From: Typha latifolia
Taxonomy: Eukaryota; Streptophyta; Magnoliopsida; Poales; Typhaceae
Length of the DNA: 64,000 nt
Assembly (NCBI GenBank): GCA_019914945.1
Contig: CM034111.1
Location: forward strand, 2,294,001-2,358,000
Direction: 5' to 3'
Part shown: positions 1 to 12,834 of the stretch, piece after piece
Layout of the letters: every line of letters starts with the position of its first letter
Numbering within the stretch: position 1 is the first letter of the stretch
Made by a program: the position numbers and the translations under genes
The notes under the pieces: model-generated
The model's input: only the letters and a program-made list of their open reading frames with translations
Told to the model about the DNA's origin: nothing
Databases searched by the model: none

Positions 1-738
1 GTGCTCCCTACAAGGCCTTGCCGTGGTTAACTATTTGAAGCTCAAAAGTTTTACTTCACTTTTCTTTTTTGCTCCAGGGAAGATGCAGTGCTTTTTATTA
101 GAGTGACAAATTTTAAATACACCTTCTTCTTTTTACCGGTCGGGAAGAACTTCAATAATAATATAAACAAATAATTACACTTTGAGTTTCCGAATTATCA
201 TTACTTTCATATATAATACTTCTAAACTTATTTTTTATGACACATAAATCTTATAATCTATTAAATATATCTGAAACACCGTTTCCGTTAGATTTTCATT
301 AACTTTTCTATTAATAATTATTATATATAAGTCACACGAGCAATTACTGACATGTTTATTCTTATTATAACTCTTTTTTAATAATCAAGGCATCTTAAGA
401 CTTGAAGCATATAAAATATGAAGCTATTGCACCATACTACTGCTCCAAGGCACTACCCAATTAGACCTTCCAGTCAAAAATACTGCCCAGTAATTGCACC
501 GCAAAACTAGTTTTCTCCCAGCGAGAGCCGAGCCGAGCCGAGCGGAGCCGCCGCAAAACAAATGCAATTTTGTCTCAATATTATATTGGATAAAGCATAT
601 CTTATTACTTTGTCCTTTGTATACCGCAAGACTGCCACGTGTGGTAGCCCCACCTTGGTAACTCTAATTTCAAGATGGAAAAAAAGTTGACTTAGACCCC
701 GGAGCAAAGCTGTTCAAAAACCCACGCATCCTCCTCGG

Positions 739-3700
739 ATGGCCGCATTCACTCGCAGCTCCACTTTCCTCTTCGCTTCCCCACTTCTCCTCCATCGCGC
801 GATCTCCATCGGACGGCGTAGCTGCATCCGTTATCCTCCCCGGATGTCTATGGCATCGTACTCGCCGGCATCGGCTGCGGTAGGCGCCGAGAAGATGACG
901 GCGCCGTGCGGGTCATGGAAGTCGCCAATCACGGCCGACGTGGTGTCCGGAGCGGATAAGCGTCTCGGAGGGATCGCCGTCGCTGGAGACGGTCGCCTTG
1001 TTTGGATTGAGACCCGCCCCGAGGAAGGAGGGTAGGATATCTTGGAAATGTAGAACCCTGGCAAGCATGGAGTTGATTTCGAATTTTTTGGCTTCAGTTT
1101 GAATCGATCTATGATTGGATTATCTTGTTCAGAATAGAAATATTGATATGCCACGATTTTTTTTTCCTTTTTATTTGATCGAAAGTCTGGAATTTATCAT
1201 ATCCCACATTTTTAACTCGATTAGGATGGTTCAGACGTGCAGTTGTTGTAAAGGAATCAGAAGAGATGGAAGGTAAACCTGTGGATGTCACACCTGCAGA
1301 TTTCGCAGCTCGGACATTGGCGCAAGAGTACGGAGGGGGTGCATTTGCTGTATCGGAGAATGTTGTTGTATTTTCGAATTATAAAGACCAGCGTTTATAC
1401 AAGCAAATTATTGGAGGTAATAACCGTTTATTTCTTTTTGAGATGCAATATTCACGGAGTTACAATCTTTAGCAACCTTTCTCTTTTTGTACTTCCGCAT
1501 CATGGCTAATTCTTTACGACTTAACAAGTAGCAACATGAGTAAGAATGGCGTATTTATTTCTATCTTCCATCTGAAAGTTCTTTTCTCTTTACAGGTCAC
1601 TCTCCAGTACCTCTGACACCAGATTATGGGGGACCTGTAGTCCGTTATGCTGATGGTGTTTTCGATCCTCACTTTCATCGTTATCTTACTGTAATGGAAG
1701 GTTGTTATCATTTTGCCAATTGTAGTTGTCAGGAAGCTGGTCACAAAATGTATTGCTAATTATTGTTTAATATCTTGACAGACTGCCGTATAAGTAGCTT
1801 AAATCCAATCACAACCATTGCCGCTGTATACTTTAGCGAAGGACATATGCATGGTAAGGCTGCTAGAGAAATGGAAAATACATGCTACAGCAGCAACACA
1901 TTTGGTTCTATACACTTTGCAATTTTTAGAGGACATTGATGCTTCTTCATTAACTTTATTTTTCTTTTTTATCCTTAAATATTATTGAAGAACCAAGGGT
2001 TCTGCTTAGTGGCAATGACTTCTATGCTTATCCACGCATTGATCCAAGTGGAAAACGGATGGCATGGATAGAATGGAGTCATCCAAACATGCCCTGGGAT
2101 AAAGCAGAACTTTGGGTCGGGTACTTCTCTGAAAGTGGGTAAGTATTGCATGTTCATTAAGCAGAATGTCGTACCTTTGTGTTTATTCAATTAATTGGAA
2201 ATGCAAGAATCAGAAACAAGCTAGTACTGAACTTTATAGCACGTAATTATTCATAACATGCAGATGTATATTGTTCAATGCTTCTTATCAATATATAGGC
2301 TCCATATCTTATCTTGTACTTCGTATGCAACTATGTTATGACCTGGAGCATTCACTAATATCATGAGAATGGATGAAAGTTTCTCAGAACTTGAAGTTGG
2401 ATTCAATAAGATTTTGATTCCACAGCATTCTTGTCAGGATTTGATTACCTAAGATTGTTGACAGCTTATTAAGAGCTCTGAAGAAAGACATGCTAAGGTT
2501 TTTGCATATATTTTGATGTATGATGCTGAAACTAGGTTTTAAATGAAAGTTTTTTCTTGATGCGCCAAGTTCTCCACCTCTCTGCCATCTGAACTGACTG
2601 TGTTCATGATGCTTCTTCATGTATCATTTATCGTTACTTATTTTGATTTCGAGATATATGTTCCGGTCTTTATTTTCCCCAAGTAGTTCTTGCTGACTGC
2701 TTTCCAAGTCTTCCTGACTTTAGAAAAATCTCGTTCTACCTCTTTACAGAGACTTATGTAAGAGACTATGTGTTGCCGGTGGTGACCCTACGCTAGTGGA
2801 ATCCCCAACTGAACCCAGATGGTCCTCCAAAGGTTTATCTTTTCTTCAACTCACTTCTCTTTTAGCTTTCCATACCTACAAGAAGCTACTTCAACGAAAA
2901 TGTGCATGAAGAGGGTTTATCACTTGTGTCATGTATTGAGTCCTTCTATTGCTGAGAATATTGGGGAGTAGGTTAGAGAAAAGCCATGTAACAGGAATTG
3001 GAAAACGGAGATCCTACTTCAGAGGTTGGTGGGTCGAGTATTCATGTAGGAATAGGGCTCTACACATACTACCATATAGTGCTTCTAAATGTTTTAGAAC
3101 CTGTCTAATAACTTGATGCATAGACTGTCCAGACACCTGATTGACTTATTAGGCAGGTGACACAGCTTAAATTGCCTAAATGGCCTAACAAAAAGAAGAA
3201 TGCCTTGGTGGCTGCCCCTCTTAAGACAGCTCCTTAGGCCACCATTTTTCTGGCTTTTAAAACTTTGAAGTTTGAAGCGTTTATTTATTGTTAGTAGGCT
3301 CCCCAGAATATATTTGACAACATGTAGGAATTCAAATAAAAGAAAGCTACTATGGTTTTCATTTGAGTATCTAGCAGAAGTTTAGGAGAAGATAACATGA
3401 CAGGTTGAGTTGGCTGGCAAATTTACTTTCCATTGTAATGCATCGACTTATCATTACATTATTACGACATTATGTTGGCTCATTAAACTGTAAAATCCTG
3501 ATGTCTCATATAATTTCCTTCGTACTTTATTCCATTTTAGTGATACTCATTTGTTGATGTTTTGGATAGTTATCACTATTGTACTGATTGATAGTTTTTA
3601 TGCAAATTTTCAGGGGAGCTTTTTTTCATAACCGACAGAAAAAGTGGGTTCTGGAACATTTATAAATGGGTGTGGTTCCTCTCTGTTTGAATATTCTATA

Positions 3701-6700
3701 TAAATATTTGAAGTAGCTAGTATTATATCTCCATCTTATTTTCATTGTTGTCTCGATGCTTATATATTCTTGTATCATTTATCTATATTTATACTGATTC
3801 AGTCTCTAGTAAAATCATTGGTAGATGTCTACATCTGACGGAAGAAGATCTCATTTCAATAAGCAAACATTAAATTCAAGTGCTTATTGTTTTTACAGCC
3901 AGAGTACTACATAATTCCATTTTGACTCACCTATTCTGGATTTTCTTTATTTTTGTAAATTTGGTCAAATGTTTCATTAGTTGTTTCCAGCCACGAAACT
4001 GTGTAAAAGCCACATCAAACAGTAAGTTCCCATGATTGTATTCTGGTTAACAATTAAGGAAAACGCACAGAGACTTGTTATAAGTAGCTGTACATGCGAG
4101 GACCGAAGACTTTATTACTACTGATATAATCATATAAGCCTTCAATGCTTCAAGTATTTGCCACAAAGTTGTAAATACTTTTCAACACTTATTATGGATT
4201 ATGTTTTCTTTTCATGTTCTGCAACCTTCAGAATTAGAACTGTTATTTTATTTGCTACTTATTTTCTTCTTCTTCGATGACAGATTGAACATAAAAATGA
4301 GGTAGTGCCGATGTATGAATTAAATGCTGAATTTGCAAGACCACTTTGGGTTTTTGGTAACAGCTCTTACGATTTTGTTGGAAAAGATGGGGACAATCAT
4401 AGTATCATCTGCAGTTACAGGTTTTGCATAATGATCTTTTTCTTCTAAAAAGAACTTTCCTCATTTCTGCATATAACAAAATAAAAAGTTACTGAGGTTA
4501 GGATTTTATCTTGTGCAGGAAGAGCGGGAGGTCATATCTTGGAGTTCTGGATCATGTGTCGGGATCCTTTACATTGCTTGACATTCCCTTCTCTGATATT
4601 ACGGATGTTGTAAGTTCTGAAATTCATATCACTGTTTCAAGTGTTAAGCATTAGGTTAGTTCCTTGTTTTGAATCTTATGGTATGCCCATTCTATCATTA
4701 TCTTAACTTTTTTAATTGGTGACAATGAAGTTGAATGCCTTTGATTTGGCAGGTTGCTGGATCAGACTACTTCTATATTTCTGGTGCATCTGCAACTCAT
4801 CCATTATCGATTGCGAAAGTCCAGGTGGCATCTTAATTTGTATAATTGGGGGTTCAGTTAACATGGAAAGAAGTTACGCACTCTGTGTTCAGTATTCACT
4901 GATGAGTATTGACTATATAATTCCTTGCTATAGGTGGCTTTGGATGAAAAGAATACAGAAGCTACAGGATTCTCGATAATCTGGTCTTCTTCTCCAGATG
5001 TAAGCAAATACGAACAGTATTTTAGCGTACCAGAATTAATTGAGTTTCCTACAGAAAACCCTGGTCAGACTGCTTATGCATACTTCTATCCACCAACAAA
5101 TAGTACTTTTCAAGGTCCTTTAGATGAAAAGCCCCCATTACTGGTCAAAAACCATGGTAAGCTGTGAACTGTTTATATTAAGAACACCTTCTGCTATTTT
5201 CAAGTTTTAATCATTTTCTTTCTACTTTTGTGTGGTTACTAGAAATCTTAAGGGACAAGGGCTGGTAATATCTGTCAGGTCCATGCACAATATCTAAAAT
5301 AGAAGATGCAATAAAAGATACTATGTATCTAAAATACTTCTAGATTCTTGATTTTGTGCAGGAGATTCGTTAACAATGTCAGTCATACGCAACAGAAATT
5401 ACAGAAGTACTACTACTTGGCTCATCTTTAGAAAATTAAGTTCTGGTTGATGATAAATGTAATAATTTTATAGGCCAAGATTGTTAAAAGTTTAAACTGT
5501 TAGGTAATGAATCAACAATAGGCATCTACCTTTAAAATGCCCCCTCATGTACAACCTGTATATGTTGCACGTGGAAAAATTGAAGATAATGTGATATGTA
5601 CACTGCACAAGAATTGATAACAGAAAATATGAATTAAATAAGGCTAAACAAAGTTTTTACTCAAGACCTCTAGAAAACCAGGCTCTGATATATTGTGAGA
5701 TGACCATTAACATAAAAACTTGAGCTATTAGGTAATGGATTAACAACAAACATCACACCTTTAAGAATATGTATTAACGAAAATGATACTTATGATGCCA
5801 TATAGGGTTCCTCATGTCCTTTTCCATAAAATAGACTGCTTGGATCGTGTTTCATATATATTCCCTGCTAGATCCTCAAGGTGCTAGGATGTAGTGCATC
5901 AGTGTTTCCATAGTTTCCAGCGAGTTACACGAAACCTAAATTGTGATTTTTGATCCTTCTTATCAACATGCACACATTGAATCGTAATTCTCTGAGATCT
6001 ATCTACAACGAAATAATACAAATGCCGAATTGTTTGAGCTATTAAGCCCTCTTTTTCTGCAACTTAAATTGCAAATGTTTCTTACTTAGTTGATTAGAGA
6101 AGTTCTATTGTTTGGTTATTTTGGTATCATATTGCTTTGGTTGAAGTACTTTTGCAAATCTTGTAGGAGGACCCACAGGTGAAGCACGTGGAATCCTAGA
6201 TCTTAATGTCCAGTATTGGACAAGTCGAGGATGGGCATTTGTCGATGTTAACTATGGGGGAAGCACTGGTTTGTCCTTGGACTTTTCCTATATTATATGT
6301 ATTATGCACTCTATTTACCACTTGATTCATTCTGAAAAGGTAGAACACCAAGCATTTTTTCCCCTAGTTCTAGAGTAGATTGCTCAAGTGCTTGACTAAT
6401 CCATCTTGATGCTCAAAGCAACTGATTTCAGCATATATTTTCTTTATTTCATGGTGATTTAATATTTGCTAAAGATCAGAATTAAAAAGTAGCAATCAAG
6501 ATAATCATCCGAGCTTTTTTCTCTTTCTTTCTTTTTTGAAGGTTATGGGCGAGAATATCGGGAAAGACTTTTGGGTCAATGGGGTACTGTTGATGTTAAT
6601 GACTGTTGCAGCTGTGCTAGATTCCTGGTACATCTACAAGCTTTTCATTGTTTTCTCAAGTATATAATTTCACATTGCATGATGATAACTTAACCATGAA

Positions 6701-8382
6701 TACTGAATGATTAATTTTGTTTTAAAGGTGGAAAGTGGAAAGGCGGATGGAGAACGACTTTGTATAACAGGGAGATCTGCGGGTGGATACACAACATTAG
6801 CTTCTCTTGCTTTCAGGGATACGTTCAAGGCTGGTGCTTCTTTGTATGGTGTAAGTTTCTCTTGTTGTATGGCTTAAGTTTCTATTGGGGCATGTTCTTA
6901 CTAGTTAAATACATGTGATGTTTGGGACTGTAATATTCCGTCTGCTGAACTACTTCCCAAAAGAGAGCACCAAAAGCAAGAAGATTTGTGATTCTTAGCT
7001 TATAAACAGATAAAGATCGCTAAGTGCTGTTCTATAAACAATATTATTTCCATTTTCTATTACCTTTGTTTAGAAGAGAGTTTCTGGATTACTCTTACCT
7101 GCTTTATATTCTGGCTTGTAACAAATTTCTGTGTTGCCGAAGAGCAGGTAGCTGACTTGTCTTTGTTGCGGGCGGAGACTCACAAGTTTGAATCTCACTA
7201 TATTGATAATCTTGTAGGTAAGGATTGGGTGAACAAGGTATAGCCAGAGGATTCTTATTCTTAAATAACCACTAAAGTTCTTTATCTAATTCTTCCAGGG
7301 AACGAGAGAGCTTACTTTGAGAAGTCACCAATTAATTTTGTTGATAAATTCACATGCCCAGTGATTTTGTTTCAAGGATTAGATGACAAGGTATAACGAG
7401 GAGCACAAGTTCCTTGAATGGCTTTTTTACAATTTATTTGTTATCATTTTTGCAAACTGTTGCCATTTTATATTTCCAATTATTGTTGCTATTGTATAAA
7501 GTAGCAGCTTAACAATGATCATATTGGTAGAACAACCTTAGATTGTTGCTATTGTATAAAGTAGCAGCTTAACAATGATCATATTGGTAGAACAACCTTA
7601 AATGCATCTAGTTCACAAGTTCTTGTGTGGTACTTCATTAATCCCCTTGGTATGCGGGTCCAATGGTCCTTGATGTAGAGCTCGGGTAGCATATGAGGTG
7701 CTACTATGCAGCCTTCGTGATGGCATAGATCCAATTTCACATGTTGATTTAGCAGCATTTCTCTGTTCCACATTATATCAAACTATCAAGAGGTCTGAGG
7801 ATGCAACTCCTACTAGGAGGAAATATAAGCAATAAACAAAAAGATCAGTGAATCATTACCTTTATAAAGCTCTTTGTTACTTTGTTCATTAATTTACAGA
7901 GGGTGAGGTGCCACTATAGTTACACTGGGTTATAATTTATTATGGAACATGTTATTACAGAAAAGCAGATTACGTATTATGCAAATTATTTTTGCATTCC
8001 TTAATATGAATGTTCTGTTACGTTACTGTAATTTACTCTCTGCTAACTAGTTGCAAATGCATCTATGTCAATCAGATTGTGCCACCGGATCAGGCTCGTA
8101 AGATATATATGGCATTAAAAGAAAAAGGTTTGCCTGTTGCTTTGGTTGAATACGAAGGAGAACAACATGGGTTTCGCAAGGTCCTCATCATATTCCTATC
8201 TTTTTTTGAGTAATTCTCTTAAACCTGGATTTCTTATGTTGACCGAATGCATGCTTTTGCTGGAACAGGCTGAGAACATCAAGTTTACATTGGAGCAGCA
8301 GATGTTGTTTCTCGCCCGATTAGTGGGGAATTTTGAAGTGGCCGATAATATCACTCCCATCAAAATTGACAATTTTGATTAG
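739..8382 (+). CDS. prolyl oligopeptidase-like serine peptidase (S9 family), 18 exons
   Basis: Exons: 739-1031, 1235-1416, 1596-1700, 1782-1853, 1991-2138, 2750-2832, 3614-3669, 4284-4420, 4519-4609, 4753-4824 (or 4818), 4934-5156, 6167-6268, 6542-6627, 6728-6850, 7148-7217, 7299-7390, 8076-8180, 8269-8382; 717 aa. The order matches Arabidopsis At5g36210-type proteins as I remember them: an N-terminal beta-propeller-like half ([19 protein letters not shown]), then an alpha/beta-hydrolase half. Visible catalytic triad: Ser567 in GRSAGGY, Asp644 in GLDDK, His676 in EQHGF. The family usually shows GGSAGG; here an Arg replaces the second Gly. The first ~35 residues are rich in Arg and Ser and may be an organelle transit peptide (inference). 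Such enzymes cleave short peptides or acyl-amino acids; the substrate is unknown. Exon 10 has two possible donors six bases apart. Confidence 0.92.
7482..7600. repeat. 60-bp tandem duplication inside an intron
   Basis: A 59-base identical block at 7482-7540 and 7542-7600 repeats with a 60-bp period inside the intron between 7390 and 8076 of the S9 peptidase gene. The perfect identity indicates a recent slippage or unequal-exchange event, or an assembly artefact. It touches no splice site. Confidence 0.95.
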
Positions 8383-9653
8383 ACTTCTTGCTAAACTATT
8401 GTTCTCTACTGTTCATGTGTTTTGTTGCAACATTAGAAGACTGCGAGCATCTTATTCACGGAACATTGTCGGTATCACTTGTGCAATAAGTTGTCCAGCT
8501 TCGATCTTGTAAGCGATAAGCCCTTGGTGATACAGGCATGCATTCATGTACATGACTTGCTCGGCACACTAGCTAATAGTTCCTTATTTATCTTATTTTT
8601 AGTAGCTTGCTTACCAAGTTCATGTGTTTTTATCGTGTGTAACTCCTTTCTTGAAAATAGGAATAGGAGAGTAGTGCTGCATGAGATGTAATGTCCATAT
8701 CCTTTACAATAGGATCATGCACGTAAACATTCCTATCTAAAGAGTTCTTTTATGTAATTATGGGGATGAAAAATATTGAGAAAAGACTGTTTAGTCGAAC
8801 TCTAAGCTATCCTCTTATCTCTTTCTGTTTGACTGTATATTTGAAAGAAGCTTATTGAAAGACTTTGATGCTTGTTATGCTAGCACATATAGCAGTTTGG
8901 TTTCATGTATTACAAAAATTGCATTTACACATATAAAAATATAATATAGAAATTAGTTTTTAGTTTATGAATTTTATATAATATTCTTTTTCAAATATTA
9001 AGATGGCTTATATACGGCAGGTTGACATCCACTTTAATAGCATTGATACCAAAATATATTTTCTCAATCTTTAATTGGAAGAAGAAAAAGAGAAGATTTG
9101 TATTAGTTTCTTATGTAACACTATAAATGCTGCATCTTGAAACAAAGAAATTAAATGACCCTTTAACTCATTTTCTTTTTTTCATTTTTTTTCTTAAATT
9201 CTGGAGAAGCAGGACAAGCTTTTTTTCATTAATTATGAACTCCTCTTTCATTCACTTCAAGGAAGGAAGCAATAATAAGACTAGGGCTTCTTCATCTTAT
9301 TTAGGAGTCTCGCTCAAACTAACCGTGCTCGTGAGGACAAAACGATCGAAGAAACTGTTAATGTCTTTATGAACATCTTAAGCTCTTAACCGGGCAGAAG
9401 CCTTGCAATAAAGTTGGATTATGGAACGGATATAGATGTTATATCGGATACGGAACCGGATCCGACCCTAATCTACCATATTCATGTGGAAAGCACGTGG
9501 TTTCCAATTTCGATTATTTTGGCGTCGAGATACTTCAAAAGTTCCTGAATTCGTTTTAGGGCTCGATTTCTTCTCCCCACCAAATCTCTCAATCTCATTC
9601 CTCTTCTCGATTGGGCGCCCGAAATATCCTTCCGTTGATCGGTTCTTTTCATC
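8383..9653. other. spacer between S9 peptidase and ZOP1-like genes
   Basis: This stretch holds the 3' untranslated region of the upstream gene, then AT-rich sequence and, after about 9400, the promoter and leader of the ZOP1-like gene. The leader just before the ATG at 9654 is pyrimidine-rich. I see no further gene. Confidence 0.5.
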
Positions 9654-12299
9654 ATGACGGAGGTAACTTTTTTTTTCTCCTTTTTTGTTTTTGTATAATT
9701 TTTAAGAAATATAGCACGTCTTCTCTACTTGATTCGATCTATAAGATGTTCTTGTAAGTATTTGGCGAGGAGTCGTTATGTTATCTGTCGATTTTGCGAT
9801 ATTTTCCTTGGAAATTCTGTCAATTTCGAGCTCTTCCTCTACTTACTTACTTTTGTTAATGTACATGGAGATTCTCTTAGGTCTTGGATTCGAAGTGAAA
9901 GAAGTGGAAATCTTCTGTGGGGACTCTGGTTGGAATATACAGTAACTTAGGGCACATTTGATTTTCGAATAACAGGAATTATTCATGAATTCTCAAAAAA
10001 TAGAACAATACATTGTCTATTGCAAGGTTAAGCTATAGACTGTAATTTATATAGCGAGGATCTTTAGTTCTGCAGAGTATCATGAAGGGTAATATTTGGA
10101 TCTTATTAACTGATGAATTGTAAGCTGATGAAGTGATCTTCTGATGCTTGGTCGTTCACCTATGTAGGACATCGATTAAATTATATGAACTTCTCTGAAG
10201 AAGCTCTTCGACGTGAAGTTTGTTTTTTACCAGATAAAAAAGGCTAGCAAACTGGCCAAAGAGAGTACTCTTGTCATATTAAAGAACATCCATTAGGCAA
10301 ATTATTTTTCCTGTTATGGAGATGGCTGGTGATCCTGACACTAATAATTATTTTCAAGAAACTGAGGAGGGCTCTTTAAATGCGTCCTGCTACTAGTTGG
10401 GTGGGCTAGTTGGCCTGTCCAAATGAATGAAATCCACCAGCTTTAGGCCAAGTAGGTAGTGAGCTAAGAACCTTATTGTTTTTCATTTGTGGATGTGTAT
10501 TCAACTATTCATTAAACCTCTAACTAGGAGGACTCTCGAGAACTACCTATTTACTATTACAAGGAAGCCAGTTTGGTTACTCATTAAAGTGAGATGCAAT
10601 TGGTTAGAGGACTGTGTAATATGGTTCTTTTACTAAAAGTGAAGTGCCTTTTACTGCGAGTGAGTAGGAACTTGGAGGGTCTGTGTTTTTCTTCACTTGA
10701 GTGTACTCATGGTTCTTGTATTATTGATGTACATATTTCTTTAATAAGCTGCAAAAGGAGTTCCCTTTCATAACTACTTTTGATTTTGCTTGTCTTTTGC
10801 AGTACTGGGTTAGTCAGGGAAATAAATGGTGCGACTTCTGCAAAATTTATATAGCTAACAATCCCTTAAGCATCCGAACACATGAGCTTGGTCAGCGTCA
10901 CAAGGACAGTGTTGCTAAGAAGCTGGCTACTATGCGAAAGGAAAGTTCTGCCAGGGAGAAAGAGCAGAAGGAAGCAGCACGAGCCCTCGAGCAAATAGAA
11001 GCAGTAAGATTTGAATGAAACAAATTAATTGCTTTTGAGTTTTAATTTGTTTAATTTGTTTAATTTGTGTCCATTTATACAATCAGTTATTACTTAACTC
11101 ATGCTTATTCATTTGATTTTTGCTTGCAGAAAGCTCAACGCAGCTATCAGAAGGACTTGGCCTCTTTCAAGGAAGCTGCAGAGTCTAGTGGTCATTCATC
11201 AGAATCTAGTCAGAGAAGTGCAGAGGGTGCCAAAAATTTGGGAAACTGTGGAGCAGGTAAATGTGACACTTACTGTTGTAATATTCTAGAGGAGAACCCT
11301 ACTAGCATACAGTTGGTCTATTAGATTATTTATTTAAGATGAATTACAGATTTCCATGTTGGTCTTTTGCTTCTGTTCATTTAAGAATGTAGCTTGGTAC
11401 TAAATCTGGGTTGTAGTTTCTGTCTCGAACCAACAGACATGCTTTCTATTTTCTATTATGAGTCTCTGGCTTTCATATAGATTTTTAGGAGAAGAAAAAC
11501 AGGTTCAGGTGGTTGATGTCACTTGTAAGATCTAGATAGAATTGTGAGTTGTATATAACTGATTATTGTTTGTTATCAATCTGCATTCATGTGTTGTAGG
11601 TTTCCGAATTAAGCTGCAATGCAGTAAGCTGCAAATTTTAAATACCATAACCATGCCATAAGATATCCATCCAGCTGCGGTATTAAGTGAACTTCTACAA
11701 TAGGTAATACTGATTTACTCAACCAGACAGCATAATTATTTGCAATAAATGCCTTTCTGGCTTAGTTCCTTGGCATCGTAGTTATCTGGCAGAATGGGTG
11801 TATAGTTCTGCTTCAGGGGGTAATTGTAACAAGTCTAATGGATCTTGCTATGTTGCAAACTCTATTTCAATTATTCTGGTGATTTAGGTACTTAAGTTAG
11901 TTTCTAGAAATTAGAATGACTTTTAAGTTCATTTGACAAATATTTGTATGCTTTTGTGGTTATTTTGAAGTCGTGTGTTTTTGCCTTTGTTTGATTATTA
12001 ATATTATTGAAATAATGTGAGAACCAGGAAAATCTGCTGCTCAAGAAGAGGCATTAAAAGGAGTTGCACCCAAACGTAAAGGTCCGGCTCCAGGTTTAGT
12101 CATTTCAACATCGTTGAACCCCACAAGAGCTATTAAAGGTGCTCCATCATCAATTGCTGTTAACAAAAGGAAACGAGAGGACACAAAGACCAAGGCGGTG
12201 TCGAAAGAGGAAGAAGCTGCTCTGAAAGCACGAGAGGCTGCAAGAAAAAGAATGGAAGAGAGGGAAAAACCACTAATGGGACTTTATAGGTCGTACTAA
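9654..12299 (+). CDS. ZOP1: ZOP1-like U1-type zinc-finger splicing/RdDM protein without OCRE
   Basis: Exons: 9654-9662 (only M-T-E), 10803-11003, 11130-11256, 12028-12299; 202 aa. The N-terminus MTEYWVSQGNKWCDFCKIYI is the conserved start of the family. The U1-type zinc finger uses Cys13, Cys16, His30 and His36. A basic, charged region follows (RKESSAREKEQKEAARALEQ). The C-terminus is the conserved motif around KAREAARKRMEEREKPLMGLY. Arabidopsis ZOP1 binds nucleic acid and acts in pre-mRNA splicing and RNA-directed DNA methylation in the nucleus. Its OCRE domain, rich in Tyr, Asn and Gly, should lie between SSQRSAEGA and GKSAAQEEAL. It is absent, and the intron at 11257-12027 shows no such exon. 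The flanking phases (1 and 1) would allow clean loss or skipping of one exon. Confidence 0.88.
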
Positions 12300-12834
12300 T
12301 TTGGTGGAGTAAGATTCAATATTTCTTTGGCAATATTAAAGGTGTGCCTTAATCAGCTCTATCTCTGCTGTCTAGATCTGATAAATTGCGAGCAAGCACA
12401 CAATTAATGAACAAAACGATTGTACTATTTTCAAGATGATGCAAAGGACCAGAGGTCTCTTTCATTGCAAGAGAGGAAAAATGTAGGTTTCACATGGACG
12501 GATCATGTACCCTCAATTATAGCTCCATTTATGATATGCCAACTGAGTTGTGTTTTTCAATGTATGAGCTGTGTTCATTCACAACTATACTCTTATGTGG
12601 TGAAAAAACTATTTGATAGCAGATACAATGCAGTATGCAGGGTTTGGTAAAGATATGTTTTTTTCGCCGCTCTGTATTGAACTTTCTCATCTGAAGATTA
12701 TTGATCTTATCAAAGGTACAATTTGACACCCTCTCTCAAACCATGGTCGTTTTCTACAATCTCTTATGTCTGTCATGTTAATATTGTTTCCTGTACCTTG
12801 ATGTAAGACAGAAGCTAATCAAGAGAAGTTGTCA

